Positions 51,096-60,611 of a DNA stretch of 64,000 nucleotides are shown here, piece by piece; positions within the stretch are counted from its first letter, which is position 1; every line of letters begins with the position of its first letter. The DNA lies in the NCBI RefSeq assembly GCF_028682455.1, contig NZ_JANHLD010000001.1, positions 1,240,001 to 1,304,000 of the forward strand, in the 5' to 3' direction. The position numbers and the translations under genes were made by a program. The DNA is from Pseudomonas putida (GTDB lineage: Bacteria; Pseudomonadota; Gammaproteobacteria; Pseudomonadales; Pseudomonadaceae). The notes beneath the pieces are model-generated. The model did not search any database. It saw nothing but the letters and a program-made list of their open reading frames with translations, and was not told the DNA's origin.

Positions 51096-51954
51096 GCGAC
51101 CTCCCGGTTTCAATAGAACGTGGAGGACGGCCGGAAACGTGGGCAAATCTGTCTTGCCATTGAGGGAACAATTCGCCAGCGAGCGCGCGCATGGTGTCGA
51201 GCGCGGCGGGCGCAACTCTGCCCGGCGGCTGGCGATGCTCGACGCGATGCACCGGCAGGCCGCGGGTTGCGGCGCGCGGATAGGCCTCGATGGCCGGCAC
51301 GTCGGTGCCCAGCACGCATATGCCGGCATGGTCCTGGAACAGGTCGCGCAGCGCCTGCTGGATCATCCGTGCATTCGCGGACACGGGGTGGACGCGATTG
51401 ATGAGCAGGTGCAGGGATGGCGGTTCGATGCCGAGGTGCCGGTATGGCGCGATGTCCTCCAGCAACTGCATGGTGCCGCGTCGCAGTTCGCGGGCAGCGA
51501 GAATTTCCGGGGTCACGGGCGACAGCGCCAGGTCAGAGGCGAGCACCGCCATCTCCAACAGCACCGAGCGTGCACCCTGGGTGTCGATCAGCACCAGGTC
51601 ATAAAGCGGCGCCAGCGCCGGCAGCAGGTGCCGCAGTCTCAGGCGTCCGTCTGGCGCGTGCAGTAGCAACGTGTTCAGTTCACCCCGGTGATCGTTCGAG
51701 AGCACCAGGTCCAGGCCCGCGATGATGGTGCGGGACACCAACTGATCGAGGGCGCGTTCGTTGAACGCCAGCAACTCATAGATACCGCCGGCAGCGCGGT
51801 GTGCCAGCTCGTAATAGGACGACAAGGTCGGCTGCACGTCGAGATCGAGCAGCAGCACACGCAGCCCCGCGTCCGCGGCGAGGCCGCCGAGGTTGGCGGC
51901 CGTAGTCGTCTTGCCTACGCCGCCTTTCGTTGAAATGATGGATACGACCTGCAT
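51079..51954 (-). CDS. parA: ParA-family ATPase
   Basis: A 291-residue Walker ATPase: deviant Walker A KGGVGKTT (10-17, signature Lys10), VLLLDLDVQPT (Walker A') and VLIDTQGA (Walker B). In this ICE type ParA has been tied to element maintenance and to host division arrest with Shi. ATG 51954 follows GGAGAG-type purines. Confidence 0.92.
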   Translation of the reverse strand: MQVVSIISTKGGVGKTTTAANLGGLAADAGLRVLLLDLDVQPTLSSYYELAHRAAGGIYELLAFNERALDQLVSRTIIAGLDLVLSNDHRGELNTLLLHAPDGRLRLRHLLPALAPLYDLVLIDTQGARSVLLEMAVLASDLALSPVTPEILAARELRRGTMQLLEDIAPYRHLGIEPPSLHLLINRVHPVSANARMIQQALRDLFQDHAGICVLGTDVPAIEAYPRAATRGLPVHRVEHRQPPGRVAPAALDTMRALAGELFPQWQDRFAHVSGRPPRSIETGRSHGERT

Positions 51955-51996
51955 GGCGCTCTCCGTTTGGCGATGGGAAAATCGAGGGGGAGCGGG

Positions 51997-52209
51997 TCAG
52001 GTCCGGTTGTTGAGGCGTTCGGCGATCCACTGGTCGATCTCGACCGAATCCCAGCCCACGGCGCGCACGCCCAGGCGCAACGCCTGCGGAAACTGGCGCT
52101 TCTTCATCAGGTTGTAGATGTGGGCGCGTTTGAAGCCGGACTTCGCTTCAACTTCATCGAGCCGCAGGATGCGGCGCTCGTGCGGTGGCAGTACAGGTAT
52201 TTGCGACAT
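51997..52209 (-). CDS. alpA: AlpA-family transcriptional regulator
   Basis: A 70-residue MerR-like winged-helix protein (RILRLDEVEAKSGFKRAHIYNLM... WDSVEIDQWIAER). ATG 52209 is chosen because AGGAG is 8 nt upstream; the GTG at 52218 would overlap that box. It heads the alpA-parA-shi-parB run and probably regulates it or the integrase. Confidence 0.88.
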   Translation of the reverse strand: MSQIPVLPPHERRILRLDEVEAKSGFKRAHIYNLMKKRQFPQALRLGVRAVGWDSVEIDQWIAERLNNRT

Positions 52210-52282
52210 GGCGGTCACTCCTGAACGCTCAGTGGCGTTTGTTGGCGTGACCTCTATTCAATAGACATGGCTGCGGAAAAAC

Positions 52283-52296
52283 ATTGCAAATGCAAT
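52283..52296. promoter_or_regulatory. inverted repeat upstream of alpA
   Basis: ATTGCA-AA-TGCAAT, with a second small palindrome CTATT-C-AATAG at 52253-52263, in the 118-bp gap before alpA. Plausible operator or -35 region. Confidence 0.4.
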
Positions 52297-52327
52297 CTCC
52301 GCGACTGCACATACAAGATGGAAGAAT

Positions 52328-53074
52328 TCACGCGGCTGCGCTACGGACATTCTTCCTGGCATTGGCGAACTTGCCGTTCAAGGTTCGCTCCGTGATGCCC
52401 ATGGTGCCGCCATAGTGGGCGAGCAATGCGGTGACGATGGCCTCCTGCGTCTTGAAGCTGGAGTACGGCACGCCGGATGGGGATTGGCTCAGCATCAGCG
52501 TCAGCATGCCGCCGATGATGTTCAGGTATGTAGTTTCCGCCCGATCACTGATCACGCACTGCTTGGGAGCCAGCAGTACGGCGGACTGCTTTAGCAAGAC
52601 TTCGTGTTGCTGTTGCAGTTCGCGCATCTCGCGTCGGCTATGGTCCAGCGCGGCCTGCAGAGCCAGCCGTTCCAGCAGGATTGCCTGTCCTGTTTCGATG
52701 GTGATGAAGGGATGCACCATGCGCTCGCCCCGACTGAACAGAAATCCCGGCCGATGCTCGGGATAGTGGGTGCGCATCCACCGCTTCAGATCGACATGGC
52801 GGACGGTCAGATCGGGTGAACTCACCAGATCTGGGTCATTAAGCGTGATCCCGTTCTTGCCGAAGGGCAGTTCGGCGTTGAGGATACCGTCGTAGATGCG
52901 TTCCGAGTACAGCCGACACTCGTTCCATCGCGGGCAGTCCAACATCTGCGGCAGACAACGCGGTGATGCGATCGATGCGACGATCACCGCCTCGTACCGC
53001 AACAACCCAGCCCACCGTATGGCAGCTTCGATGGGACGATAGAACACCTTTGATAGTGGTGGCTCCTTGTGCAT
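52328..53074 (-). CDS. conserved ICE hypothetical protein at right end
   Basis: A 248-residue protein with a coiled coil near 165-195 (ALDHSRREMRELQQQHEVLL) and a C-terminal HTH-like tail (GITERTLNGKFANARKN). ATG 53074 has AAAGGAG upstream, with a small GCCCC/GGGGC hairpin (53120-53134) ahead of it. It is the last ICE gene before the junction. Family not recognised. Confidence 0.6.
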   Translation of the reverse strand: MHKEPPLSKVFYRPIEAAIRWAGLLRYEAVIVASIASPRCLPQMLDCPRWNECRLYSERIYDGILNAELPFGKNGITLNDPDLVSSPDLTVRHVDLKRWMRTHYPEHRPGFLFSRGERMVHPFITIETGQAILLERLALQAALDHSRREMRELQQQHEVLLKQSAVLLAPKQCVISDRAETTYLNIIGGMLTLMLSQSPSGVPYSSFKTQEAIVTALLAHYGGTMGITERTLNGKFANARKNVRSAAA

Positions 53075-53827
53075 GTTTTCGTCTCCTTTCGGAAGCGCTA
53101 CGTCACCGGCTCCTTTCTTGCCCCGCCAAGGGGCTGTTGTGTCGTTATGCCTGTGGTTGATGCCTGGGGCGATGCCCTGGAACATGGACAGAAGAGATCA
53201 TGGCACCCGTCACAGGTGGTTCTCTCTTGCTCGATGTGCAAGAATTGACCAGTTGCCGGCCCGTCGAGTAACAAGGAAGAAGCACGCTCGACAATGGCGC
53301 TCACGGTGCCAGCGTCATGGGGTGCGTCAAGCCCATCAAGACCGATTCGATATGGTCTGATAATCCCCACGGTTTCACAAGGCGCACGGGATTGCATCCG
53401 CTGCTCCACGTCTAGAGGGACTTGGAGAAATCCGCGCATGTCATGCTTGTTTCGGCATCCTGATATATCGACATAGCATCTACGGGCTAAGCCACGCGGC
53501 TGGCTTCCACTGTGGGACAGCCGTCCTCGCATCGCTTCTCGGGATGCATTTCAGTTCCATCAAGCAGGCGGGGCGCTTACGACGCCCACAGCCAGCGACG
53601 GGGGCTATGTCGGCTTTGTCCAGCGCAGGTCGAATACCCAGGTCCTCTTCCGCTCGTCCCTTTTTTAGTGCGCTGACTTGGCGACGTCCAAGGTGATCTC
53701 GCCGTTCTGTTAAGAAGTGGACTTTGCCTGCCATGCTCGTGGTAAAATACCGAAGGTTTTATTGGAATTCCGTTCCTGTGCGCTCGGACTGGGTTCTAGC
53801 TTTTTAATTCAATACTTTGGTCTGACC
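53075..53827. other. ICE-chromosome junction region, no supported gene
   Basis: About 750 bp without a convincing gene, tRNA or integrase. Minus-strand frames at 53098-53532 and 53480-53734 lack ribosome binding sites and recognisable content. A taaaat/-10-like box at 53742-53747 may belong to the trp leader promoter. The ICE end must lie here, since the trp leader that follows is chromosomal, but I cannot place it to the base. Confidence 0.6.
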
Positions 53828-53878
53828 ATGACCCGTACTGCTTCGACCAACATCGCTCTGTGGTGGCGCTTCCAATAG
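53828..53878 (+). CDS. trp leader peptide
   Basis: A 16-codon ORF, MTRTASTNIALWWRFQ, with tandem Trp codons (53861-53866) followed at once by overlapping stems, the classic layout of a tryptophan attenuator. P. putida trpE and trpGDC have been reported to be controlled by attenuation. It lies 400 bp upstream of trpG. Confidence 0.8.
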   Translation: MTRTASTNIALWWRFQ

Positions 53879-53893
53879 GAAGCGGCATGTCGT

Positions 53894-53963
53894 TGCGGTC
53901 TTGACCGCACCTTGCCGCCGTACCGGCAGGCAAGGTTTCAAGAAGGCTTCCCGGCACGGCGGC
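53894..53963 (+). promoter_or_regulatory. trpGDC attenuator region
   Basis: Alternative pairings: TGCGGTC/GACCGCA (53894-53909); CCTTGCC/GGCAAGG (53910-53935), followed by TTTC; and GCCGCCGT (53914-53921) with ACGGCGGC (53956-53963). The last two exclude each other, as antiterminator and terminator forms should. Confidence 0.65.
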
Positions 53964-54279
53964 TCCAAGATTTGAGGAGATTGCCCGATGCCCTTAGCAT
54001 CCCAACCCCGTCGTCGAACTGATGCCCCGCGCGCTGCGCCGCCGTGGGGTACAAGCTTGCCCGTCTTGTCTGCGCACTTGTCCCAGCCATGCCGGCGCAA
54101 ACGCTTCCTCGGCACACCGCGTTGGCGCACTCTGCGGCTTCACTCAAAACCCGTTGCTACCCTGTGCCAGCACTTGCGTGCGCTTCCTCCATCGCAATCG
54201 ATCGCCGATGTGTGTAATGAAGTGTGTAATGGGGTCCGTGTGTAATGAAAATATTCAATAAAATCAAGGACTTAAAATC

Positions 54280-54876
54280 ATGAGACTCCTGATGATCGAC
54301 AACTACGACTCCTTCACCTACAACGTCGTGCAGTACCTCGGCGAGTTGGGTGCAGAGGTCAAGGTCATTCGCAACGACGAACTGACCATCGCCCAGATCG
54401 AAGCCCTGAACCCCGAGCGCATTGTGGTCTCACCCGGCCCGTGCACGCCGACCGAGGCGGGTGTTTCCATCGAAGCTATCCTGCACTTTGCTGGCAAGCT
54501 GCCGATTCTTGGCGTGTGCCTGGGCCACCAGTCCATCGGCCAGGCCTTTGGCGGTGATGTGGTACGTGCGCGCCAGGTGATGCACGGCAAGACCAGCCCG
54601 GTGTTCCATAAAGACCTTGGCGTATTCGCCGGCCTGAACAACCCGCTGACTGTCACCCGCTACCACTCGCTGGTGGTCAAGCGCGAAACCCTGCCCGACT
54701 GCCTGGAGCTGACCGCCTGGACCGCGCTTGAAGACGGTTCGGTGGACGAAATCATGGGTCTTCGCCACAAAGAGCTGAACATCGAAGGGGTGCAGTTCCA
54801 CCCCGAGTCGATCCTCACCGAGCAGGGCCACGAGCTGTTCGCCAACTTCCTCAAGCAGACCGGCGGCCGCCGTTAA
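54280..54876 (+). CDS. trpG: anthranilate synthase component II (glutamine amidotransferase)
   Basis: Supplies ammonia from glutamine to TrpE for anthranilate synthesis. The 198 residues form a class I amidotransferase: nucleophile Cys80 in GVCLGHQS, and the His/Glu pair in [17 protein letters not shown] lies 9 nt before the ATG. First gene of trpGDC, preceded by the leader peptide. Three copies of TGTGTAATG stand at 54211-54248. Confidence 0.96.
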   Translation: MRLLMIDNYDSFTYNVVQYLGELGAEVKVIRNDELTIAQIEALNPERIVVSPGPCTPTEAGVSIEAILHFAGKLPILGVCLGHQSIGQAFGGDVVRARQVMHGKTSPVFHKDLGVFAGLNNPLTVTRYHSLVVKRETLPDCLELTAWTALEDGSVDEIMGLRHKELNIEGVQFHPESILTEQGHELFANFLKQTGGRR

Positions 54877-54885
54877 GGATTGACC

Positions 54886-55935
54886 ATGGATATCAAGAGC
54901 GCGCTTGGCCGCATCGTCGGTCACCTGGACCTGAGCACTGAAGAAATGCGCGATGTGATGCGCGAAATCATGACCGGCCAGTGCAGTGAAGCGCAGATCG
55001 GTGCCTTCATGATGGGCATGCGCATGAAGAGCGAAAGCATTGACGAAATCGTCGGTGCAGTCTCGGTGATGCGCGAGCTGGCCGACAAGGTCGAGCTCAA
55101 CACCCTCGACCAAGTGGTCGATGTGGTCGGCACGGGCGGTGACGGCGCCAACATTTTCAACGTATCCACCGCTTCTGCCTTTGTGGTCGCCGCCGCCGGC
55201 TGCACCGTGGCCAAGCATGGCAATCGTGCGGTCTCGGGCAAGAGCGGCAGCGCCGACCTGCTGGAAGCTGCCGGTATCTACCTGAACCTGACGCCTGTGC
55301 AAGTGGCGCGCTGCATCGACAGTGTCGGTATCGGTTTCATGTTCGCCCAGACTCACCACAAAGCGATGAAGTATGCCGCTGGCCCGCGCCGCGACCTGGG
55401 GCTGCGTACCCTGTTCAACATGCTTGGCCCGCTTACGAATCCGGCCGGTGTGAAACACCAGGTGGTCGGCGTGTTCACCCAGGCGCTTTGCCGGCCATTG
55501 GCCGAGGTGCTGCAGCGCCTGGGCAGCAAGCATGTGCTGGTGGTGCACTCCAAGGATGGGCTGGACGAATTCAGCCTGGCCGCGCCTACCTTTGTCGCCG
55601 AGCTGAAGAATGACCAGATCACCGAGTATTGGGTCGAGCCCGAAGACCTCGGTATGAAGAGCCAGAGCCTGCACGGCCTGGCGGTGGAGAGTCCGGCCAA
55701 GTCCCTGGAGCTGATTCGCGATGCCCTGGGGCGGCGCAAGACCGAGAATGGTCAAAAAGCGGCCGAGATGATCGTGCTCAATGCCGGTGCGGCGCTGTAT
55801 GCCGCTGATCACGCGATGACCCTCAAGCAAGGTGTCGAGCTTGCTCACGATGCCCTGCACACCGGCCTTGCCCGGGAAAAACTCGAAGAACTGGGCGCTT
55901 TCACCGCCGTATTCAAGCAGGAGAATGAAGGATGA
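54886..55935 (+). CDS. trpD: anthranilate phosphoribosyltransferase
   Basis: Second step of tryptophan synthesis (anthranilate + PRPP). 349 residues, with PRPP-binding [19 protein letters not shown] near 82-100 and [18 protein letters not shown] 54886 has AAGGA 6 nt upstream, 9 bp after trpG; overlaps trpC by 4 bp. Confidence 0.97.
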   Translation: MDIKSALGRIVGHLDLSTEEMRDVMREIMTGQCSEAQIGAFMMGMRMKSESIDEIVGAVSVMRELADKVELNTLDQVVDVVGTGGDGANIFNVSTASAFVVAAAGCTVAKHGNRAVSGKSGSADLLEAAGIYLNLTPVQVARCIDSVGIGFMFAQTHHKAMKYAAGPRRDLGLRTLFNMLGPLTNPAGVKHQVVGVFTQALCRPLAEVLQRLGSKHVLVVHSKDGLDEFSLAAPTFVAELKNDQITEYWVEPEDLGMKSQSLHGLAVESPAKSLELIRDALGRRKTENGQKAAEMIVLNAGAALYAADHAMTLKQGVELAHDALHTGLAREKLEELGAFTAVFKQENEG

Positions 55936-56768
55936 GTGTGCCAACGGTTCTTGAAAACATCCTGGCGCGCAAGGTTCAGGAAGTTGCCGAGCGCAGCGCC
56001 CGCGTCAGCCTGGCCGAACTGGAGCGCCTGGCCGCTGGCGCCGATGCGCCACGCGGTTTCGCCAATGCCCTGATCGAGCAGGCCAAGCGCAAGCAGCCGG
56101 CGGTGATTGCCGAAATCAAGAAGGCCTCCCCGAGCAAGGGTGTGATCCGCGAGCACTTCGTTCCCGCCGAGATTGCCGTCAGCTACGAGAAGGGCGGTGC
56201 GACCTGCCTGTCGGTACTGACCGACGTCGACTATTTCCAGGGCGCCGATGTTTACCTGCAGCAGGCTCGTTCGGCCTGCAAGCTGCCGGTGATTCGCAAG
56301 GACTTCATGATCGATCCCTACCAGATCGTCGAAGCCCGCGCGCTGGGCGCCGATTGCGTGCTGCTGATCGTTGCCGCGCTGGACGATGTGAGAATGGCGG
56401 AGCTTGCGGCCACTGCGAAAAGCGTCGGCCTCGATGTGCTGGTCGAAGTGCACGACGGCGACGAGCTGGAGCGGGCGCTGAAAACCCTCGACACCCCGTT
56501 GGTCGGCGTCAACAACCGCAACCTGCACACCTTCGATGTCAGCCTGGAAACCACCCTCGACCTGTTGCCGCGAATTCCCCGTGATCGCCTGGCCATCACC
56601 GAGAGCGGCATTCTCAATCGCGCCGATGTCGAGCTTATGGAAATCAACGAGGTTTACTCGTTCCTGGTGGGCGAAGCGTTCATGCGCGCCGAGCACCCAG
56701 GCCTGGAGCTGCAGCGCCTGTTCTTCCCCGAGCGGGCGGTGCAGAATCCGCTGCAAGGACTGGATTGA
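55932..56768 (+). CDS. trpC: indole-3-glycerol-phosphate synthase
   Basis: Fourth step of the pathway, a 278-residue TIM barrel with [36 protein letters not shown] and [10 protein letters not shown]. Monofunctional, as usual in pseudomonads. ATGA overlap with trpD. A strong terminator follows. Confidence 0.97.
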   Translation: MSVPTVLENILARKVQEVAERSARVSLAELERLAAGADAPRGFANALIEQAKRKQPAVIAEIKKASPSKGVIREHFVPAEIAVSYEKGGATCLSVLTDVDYFQGADVYLQQARSACKLPVIRKDFMIDPYQIVEARALGADCVLLIVAALDDVRMAELAATAKSVGLDVLVEVHDGDELERALKTLDTPLVGVNNRNLHTFDVSLETTLDLLPRIPRDRLAITESGILNRADVELMEINEVYSFLVGEAFMRAEHPGLELQRLFFPERAVQNPLQGLD

Positions 56769-56780
56769 TTCGAACTTTGA

Positions 56781-56803
56781 AGCCGGCATTGCCGGCTTTT
56801 TTG
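56781..56803 (+). terminator. Rho-independent terminator of trpGDC
   Basis: AGCCGGC (56781-56787), loop ATT, GCCGGCT (56791-56797), then six T. It starts 12 bp after the trpC stop. Confidence 0.9.
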
Positions 56804-56822
56804 TACCTATAAGGTTATTGCG

Positions 56823-57527
56823 ATGACTGATCAATTAATGGATGTGACTGTCGAGGCGGGCCTGCAGGCCGAGCAAGCGCTGCTGGCGGCCGTGTGCAAG
56901 GGTGAACAAGACAGCGGTGTGTTGTTCTGGCGCCCGACCGACCACGCGTTGGTGATGCCGCGGCGCATGAGCCGCCTGGAGGGTTTCGAGGCCGCCTGTG
57001 CGGAGCTGGCAATTTCCGGCTGGCCGGTGCTGCTGCGTGAAACCGGCGGTGAGCCAGTGCCGCAGTCGCCTGCGGTGATCAATATCGCGCTGGTCTATGT
57101 GGCGCCGCGCAGCGAAGGCGATCACGGTCGTATCGAGAATGCCTACGAGCGTCTGTGCTTGCCGTTGTGCGAGGTACTGCGCGAGTGGGGCGGGCTGGCT
57201 TCGGTAGGCGAGATCGAAGGCGCGTTCTGTGATGGCCGCTACAACGTCAACCTCAACGGTCGCAAGCTGGTCGGTACCGCACAGCGCTGGCGCCAGGGCC
57301 TGGGCGGCAAGCGTCCGGTGGTGCTGGTGCACGGTGCGCTGTTGCTCGACAACGAACGCGAGTCGATGGTGGCGGCGGTCAATCGCTTCAATGAATGCTG
57401 CGAGCTAGACCAGCGCTGCCTGGCAGACAGCCACATCGCCTTGCACGAAGTCGTGCCTGAAGCGCCGCTGCTCGAGCGCCTCGGCCAGGCTTATGCTGAA
57501 GTGATCAAGGGCATCGCCCGCGATTAA
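56823..57527 (+). CDS. lipoate-protein ligase-like protein
   Basis: A 234-residue member of the biotin/lipoate A/B ligase fold. [12 protein letters not shown] carries the expected substrate-binding Lys, and VLVHGALLL fits the family. It has no LplA C-terminal accessory domain, so it may be an amidotransferase or octanoyl/lipoyl-related enzyme. Conserved between trpC and vfr in pseudomonads. Its end overlaps the vfr end by 4 bp. Confidence 0.78.
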   Translation: MTDQLMDVTVEAGLQAEQALLAAVCKGEQDSGVLFWRPTDHALVMPRRMSRLEGFEAACAELAISGWPVLLRETGGEPVPQSPAVINIALVYVAPRSEGDHGRIENAYERLCLPLCEVLREWGGLASVGEIEGAFCDGRYNVNLNGRKLVGTAQRWRQGLGGKRPVVLVHGALLLDNERESMVAAVNRFNECCELDQRCLADSHIALHEVVPEAPLLERLGQAYAEVIKGIARD

Positions 57528-58168
57528 CGGGTGCCGTAGACCACCATGGTCTTGCCTTTGACGTGAACCAGGCTGCGTTCTTCAAGATCCTTGAGTACGC
57601 GGCCGACCATCTCCCTCGAGCAGCCCACGATTCGACCGATCTCCTGGCGGGTGATCTTGATCTGCATTCCGTCGGGGTGGGTCATTGCGTCGGGTTGCTT
57701 GCACAGTTCGAGCAGGCAGCGCGCGACGCGTCCGGTGACGTCGAAGAAGGCCAGGTCACCGACCTTGCGCGTGGTGTTGCGCAGGCGCTGGGCCATCTGG
57801 CTGCCCAGGGCATAGAGAATGTCCGGATCCTGGCGCGCCAGTTCGCGAAATTTCTCGTAGCTGATTTCTGCAACTTCACATTCACTCTTGGCGCGTACCC
57901 AGGCGCTGCGCTGTTGCTCCTGCCCTGATTGTTCGAACAGGCCAAGCTCGCCGAAAAAGTCGCCGCTGTTGAGGTAGGCGATGATCATCTCGTGGCCGTC
58001 ATCGTCTTCGATCAGGATGGTCACTGAGCCCTTGACGATGAATGACAGCGTCTCGGCCTTGTCGCCGGCACAGATGATGTTGCTTTTGGCCGCGTAGCGG
58101 CGCCGCTGGCAGTGGGCGAGCAGCTTGTCGATGTTCTTTATCTTGGCTGATAGGGCTGATGCAACCAT
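57524..58168 (-). CDS. vfr: cAMP receptor-type regulator Vfr/Crp
   Basis: Global regulator of 214 residues: cAMP-binding beta-roll ([49 protein letters not shown]) and C-terminal HTH ([19 protein letters not shown]). Length and sequence match Vfr of pseudomonads. Faces osmC-like gene across a 187-bp divergent spacer. Confidence 0.95.
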   Translation of the reverse strand: MVASALSAKIKNIDKLLAHCQRRRYAAKSNIICAGDKAETLSFIVKGSVTILIEDDDGHEMIIAYLNSGDFFGELGLFEQSGQEQQRSAWVRAKSECEVAEISYEKFRELARQDPDILYALGSQMAQRLRNTTRKVGDLAFFDVTGRVARCLLELCKQPDAMTHPDGMQIKITRQEIGRIVGCSREMVGRVLKDLEERSLVHVKGKTMVVYGTR

Positions 58169-58355
58169 GGCTGAATCCTGGTAAGAGGCAACGCGTGAAC
58201 ACTTTTATAGGTAGTCTGGCTAAAAGTGCCAGTGATTTGGCGTCAGCTTATCAGACACTTATTGGTGTATCGGCAGAATTCATCTTGCGCTTGAGCTTTT
58301 CCACCAGCCCTTCTGGGTCTAAGCTGGCAGCCTTTTTTCTAGCAAGGGAGTCCGG

Positions 58356-58781
58356 ATGATGAAGGCACGTATCCAGTGGGCAGGCGAAGCCATGTTTCTG
58401 GGCGAATCGGGTAGTGGCCATGTCGTGGTCATGGACGGTCCACCGGAGGCGGGCGGTCGCAACCTGGGCGTACGGCCCATGGAAATGCTCTTGCTGGGCC
58501 TGGGTGGTTGCAGCAACTTCGATGTGGTCAGCATCCTGAAAAAATCCCGCCAGGCGGTGGAAAGCTGCGAAGCCTTCCTCGAAGCCGAGCGTGCCAGCGA
58601 GGATCCGAAGGTGTTCACCAAGATCCACCTGAACTTCGTGGTCAAAGGTCGTGGCTTGAAGGAAGCCCAGGTCAAGCGTGCGGTTGAATTGTCTGCAGAG
58701 AAGTACTGCTCGGCTTCGATCATGCTCGGGCGGGCAGGGGTGGAGATCACCCATAGCTATGAGATTGTCGAGCTAGGTTGA
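58356..58781 (+). CDS. OsmC-family peroxiredoxin-like protein
   Basis: A 141-residue OsmC protein with the two redox cysteines in GLGGCSNFDV and AEKYCSASIM. Starts at 58356 or 58359, both behind AGGGAG. Members reduce organic hydroperoxides; this YhfA-like subgroup is less studied. Confidence 0.88.
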   Translation: MMKARIQWAGEAMFLGESGSGHVVVMDGPPEAGGRNLGVRPMEMLLLGLGGCSNFDVVSILKKSRQAVESCEAFLEAERASEDPKVFTKIHLNFVVKGRGLKEAQVKRAVELSAEKYCSASIMLGRAGVEITHSYEIVELG

Positions 58782-58791
58782 GTTGAATGCA

Positions 58792-58844
58792 TCGCGGGGC
58801 AAGCCCACTCCTACGCAATCCGTAGGAGCAGGCTTGCCCCGCGA
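58792..58844. repeat. P. putida-type REP palindrome
   Basis: 58792-58815 and 58821-58844 form a 24-bp imperfect inverted repeat around CAATC, with the TCGCGGGGCAAGCC...CTCCTAC pattern of P. putida REP elements. It separates the convergent OsmC-like and membrane-protein genes and may end both transcripts. Confidence 0.88.
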
Positions 58845-58849
58845 GCCGT

Positions 58850-59890
58850 TCAGCGACGCAGTCCCGGCAGTAGCTTCAGCAGCCCACTGGGTACGCACGC
58901 GCGAAAGCGTATGCTCAGGCCCTCACGATGCTTCTGGTACTTGAGCCCCAACCCGATGACACCCAGGCCGATCAAGGTCAGTACCACCGGGAACAGCAGC
59001 GAATCGGCAAACACTTCATACGACAGGTAACCCAGGTACGCGGCCACGCCCATGGCCCCGAACACCATGAACATGGGCCTGCGTAGCAATACCGCCAAGC
59101 CCATCAAACCGAGATTGATCAGGCAGTAAAGCGCCTTGCTCAGTTCGCTGTCGCTTTCCATCAGGCTCAGCCCCAGCCAGAACGCCAGCAAGCCTGCCAG
59201 ATAGCCCCAGAAGGCATAGTCCTGGTGGGTACGGCCGTCGACTACCAGAAATACCAGCAACAAGCCCAGGCCGAACCACAGCGAAACAGTGAGCCGCTGA
59301 TCCCAGTTGAAGGCGTCGCCGTAAACCCACTCGCTCAGGTCCATGGACATGAACCACAGTGCCCCGGCAATCGGCATCACGATGAAGGGGAAAGGAATCA
59401 GGCGCAGCATCAACAAACCTGCGACAACCGTAGCGGCTTCCATCAACAGCCAGCCGCCCTGCACATAGGTGTAGTAGTTGTGGTAGTTGCCCTGGCTGTC
59501 GTCCAGTGGCCAGAAACCAGTTAGCCGCTCCACGGAAAACACCGCCAGCGGCACGATACTGACTGCAACCGCGGCGAGGACGCCGGCAGGAATAACCTGG
59601 CCACGTCGCTGCAAGAGCAGCCCGGCCAGGGTCAGGCCGCCAATGTAGAGGAGGGCGATGATCAGCAGGGCGCTGTCGCCAATGCGCATCCAGGCTTCGC
59701 TGAGTAGCCAGCCCATGGCGCCCATGATCAGTAGGGCACCAAAGTAGAAGGCCACATCGGCCAGCTGGAAACTGGCGCGGGTGGTGGGCTGGCGCTTGAG
59801 GAACTCAAGCAGGGCCTGGTCCTGGCCGGGGTTCAGAACACCTGCGCTGACGGCGCGGGCCAGGTCCTTGGCATCGAAGCGTTCCGTCAT
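58850..59890 (-). CDS. polytopic membrane protein (DUF2157-like)
   Basis: A 346-residue protein with a soluble N-terminus (LARAVSAGVLNPGQDQALLEFL) and about ten membrane helices, the pattern of DUF2157-type proteins. Stop lies 5 bp past the REP element; start is 8 bp from the coq7 stop, so the two are probably co-transcribed. Function unknown. Confidence 0.75.
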   Translation of the reverse strand: MTERFDAKDLARAVSAGVLNPGQDQALLEFLKRQPTTRASFQLADVAFYFGALLIMGAMGWLLSEAWMRIGDSALLIIALLYIGGLTLAGLLLQRRGQVIPAGVLAAVAVSIVPLAVFSVERLTGFWPLDDSQGNYHNYYTYVQGGWLLMEAATVVAGLLMLRLIPFPFIVMPIAGALWFMSMDLSEWVYGDAFNWDQRLTVSLWFGLGLLLVFLVVDGRTHQDYAFWGYLAGLLAFWLGLSLMESDSELSKALYCLINLGLMGLAVLLRRPMFMVFGAMGVAAYLGYLSYEVFADSLLFPVVLTLIGLGVIGLGLKYQKHREGLSIRFRACVPSGLLKLLPGLRR

Positions 59891-59898
59891 GGCGTGTC

Positions 59899-60546
59899 CT
59901 AGATTCGGTAGGTGCTCTTGGTCATGACCTTGGCCATCAGGCTCATTCCAAAGCGCACGGGGGCAGGGAAGCGGAAGCCGCCGGCTTCCAGGGCCGACTC
60001 GGCGTGTTGCTCTTCGTCAACGCGCATCTGTTCCAGGATAGCCCGGGATTTTTCATCCTCGGCCGGGATCTGCTCCAGATGCTCGTCCAGGTGCTTGCAC
60101 ACCTGATGCTCGGTAGCGGCGACGAATCCCAGGCTGACCTTGTCGCTGACAAGCCCTGCAAGGGCGCCGATGCCGAACGACATACCGTAGAACAGCGGAT
60201 TGAGCACGCTGGGGTGGCTGCCCAGCTGGCGGATACGTTGCTCGCACCAGGCCAGGTGGTCGATTTCTTCTTCGGCGGCGTGCTCCATGGCCTTGCGTAC
60301 CTGCGGCAGCTTGGCGGTCAGGGCCTGGCCCTGGTACAGCGCCTGGGCGCAGACTTCACCGGTGTGGTTGATACGCATCAGCCCGGCCACGTGGCGGGTC
60401 TGGGTATCGTCCAGGTCGACGTCCGGCTGGATGATGGCCGGCGATGGGCGGGAAGGTTGGCCGCTGAAGGGAAGCAAGGTGCGCATGGCGGTATCGGCCT
60501 GCAGCAACAAGCGGTCGAGCGGCGAATAGTGACGTTCGGTAGCCAT
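59899..60546 (-). CDS. coq7: 2-polyprenyl-3-methyl-6-methoxy-1,4-benzoquinone hydroxylase
   Basis: Di-iron hydroxylase of ubiquinone synthesis, 215 residues. Carboxylate/His ligands are visible in [21 protein letters not shown] and [13 protein letters not shown] 60546 (MATERHYS) follows GGAGG. Length equals the pseudomonad Coq7. Confidence 0.95.
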   Translation of the reverse strand: MATERHYSPLDRLLLQADTAMRTLLPFSGQPSRPSPAIIQPDVDLDDTQTRHVAGLMRINHTGEVCAQALYQGQALTAKLPQVRKAMEHAAEEEIDHLAWCEQRIRQLGSHPSVLNPLFYGMSFGIGALAGLVSDKVSLGFVAATEHQVCKHLDEHLEQIPAEDEKSRAILEQMRVDEEQHAESALEAGGFRFPAPVRFGMSLMAKVMTKSTYRI

Positions 60547-60611
60547 CGGGCACCTCCGCAAGAATGTGCCCGACAGTTTACCGCAATCGAGTTGATCGGG
60601 CTTGCCCTGGA

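Noticed and set aside
53098..53532. 144-codon minus-strand ORF near the ICE end
   Set aside because: Cys/Arg-rich, no motif and no good start signal; likely non-coding junction DNA.
53500..53720. Possible tRNA gene at the ICE end
   Set aside because: GGTCGAATAC near 53631 recalls a T-arm, but no acceptor stem or anticodon arm can be folded around it.
53480..53734. 84-codon minus-strand ORF possibly representing a small end gene
   Set aside because: Weak start context and no recognisable domain; could be a remnant but not supportable.
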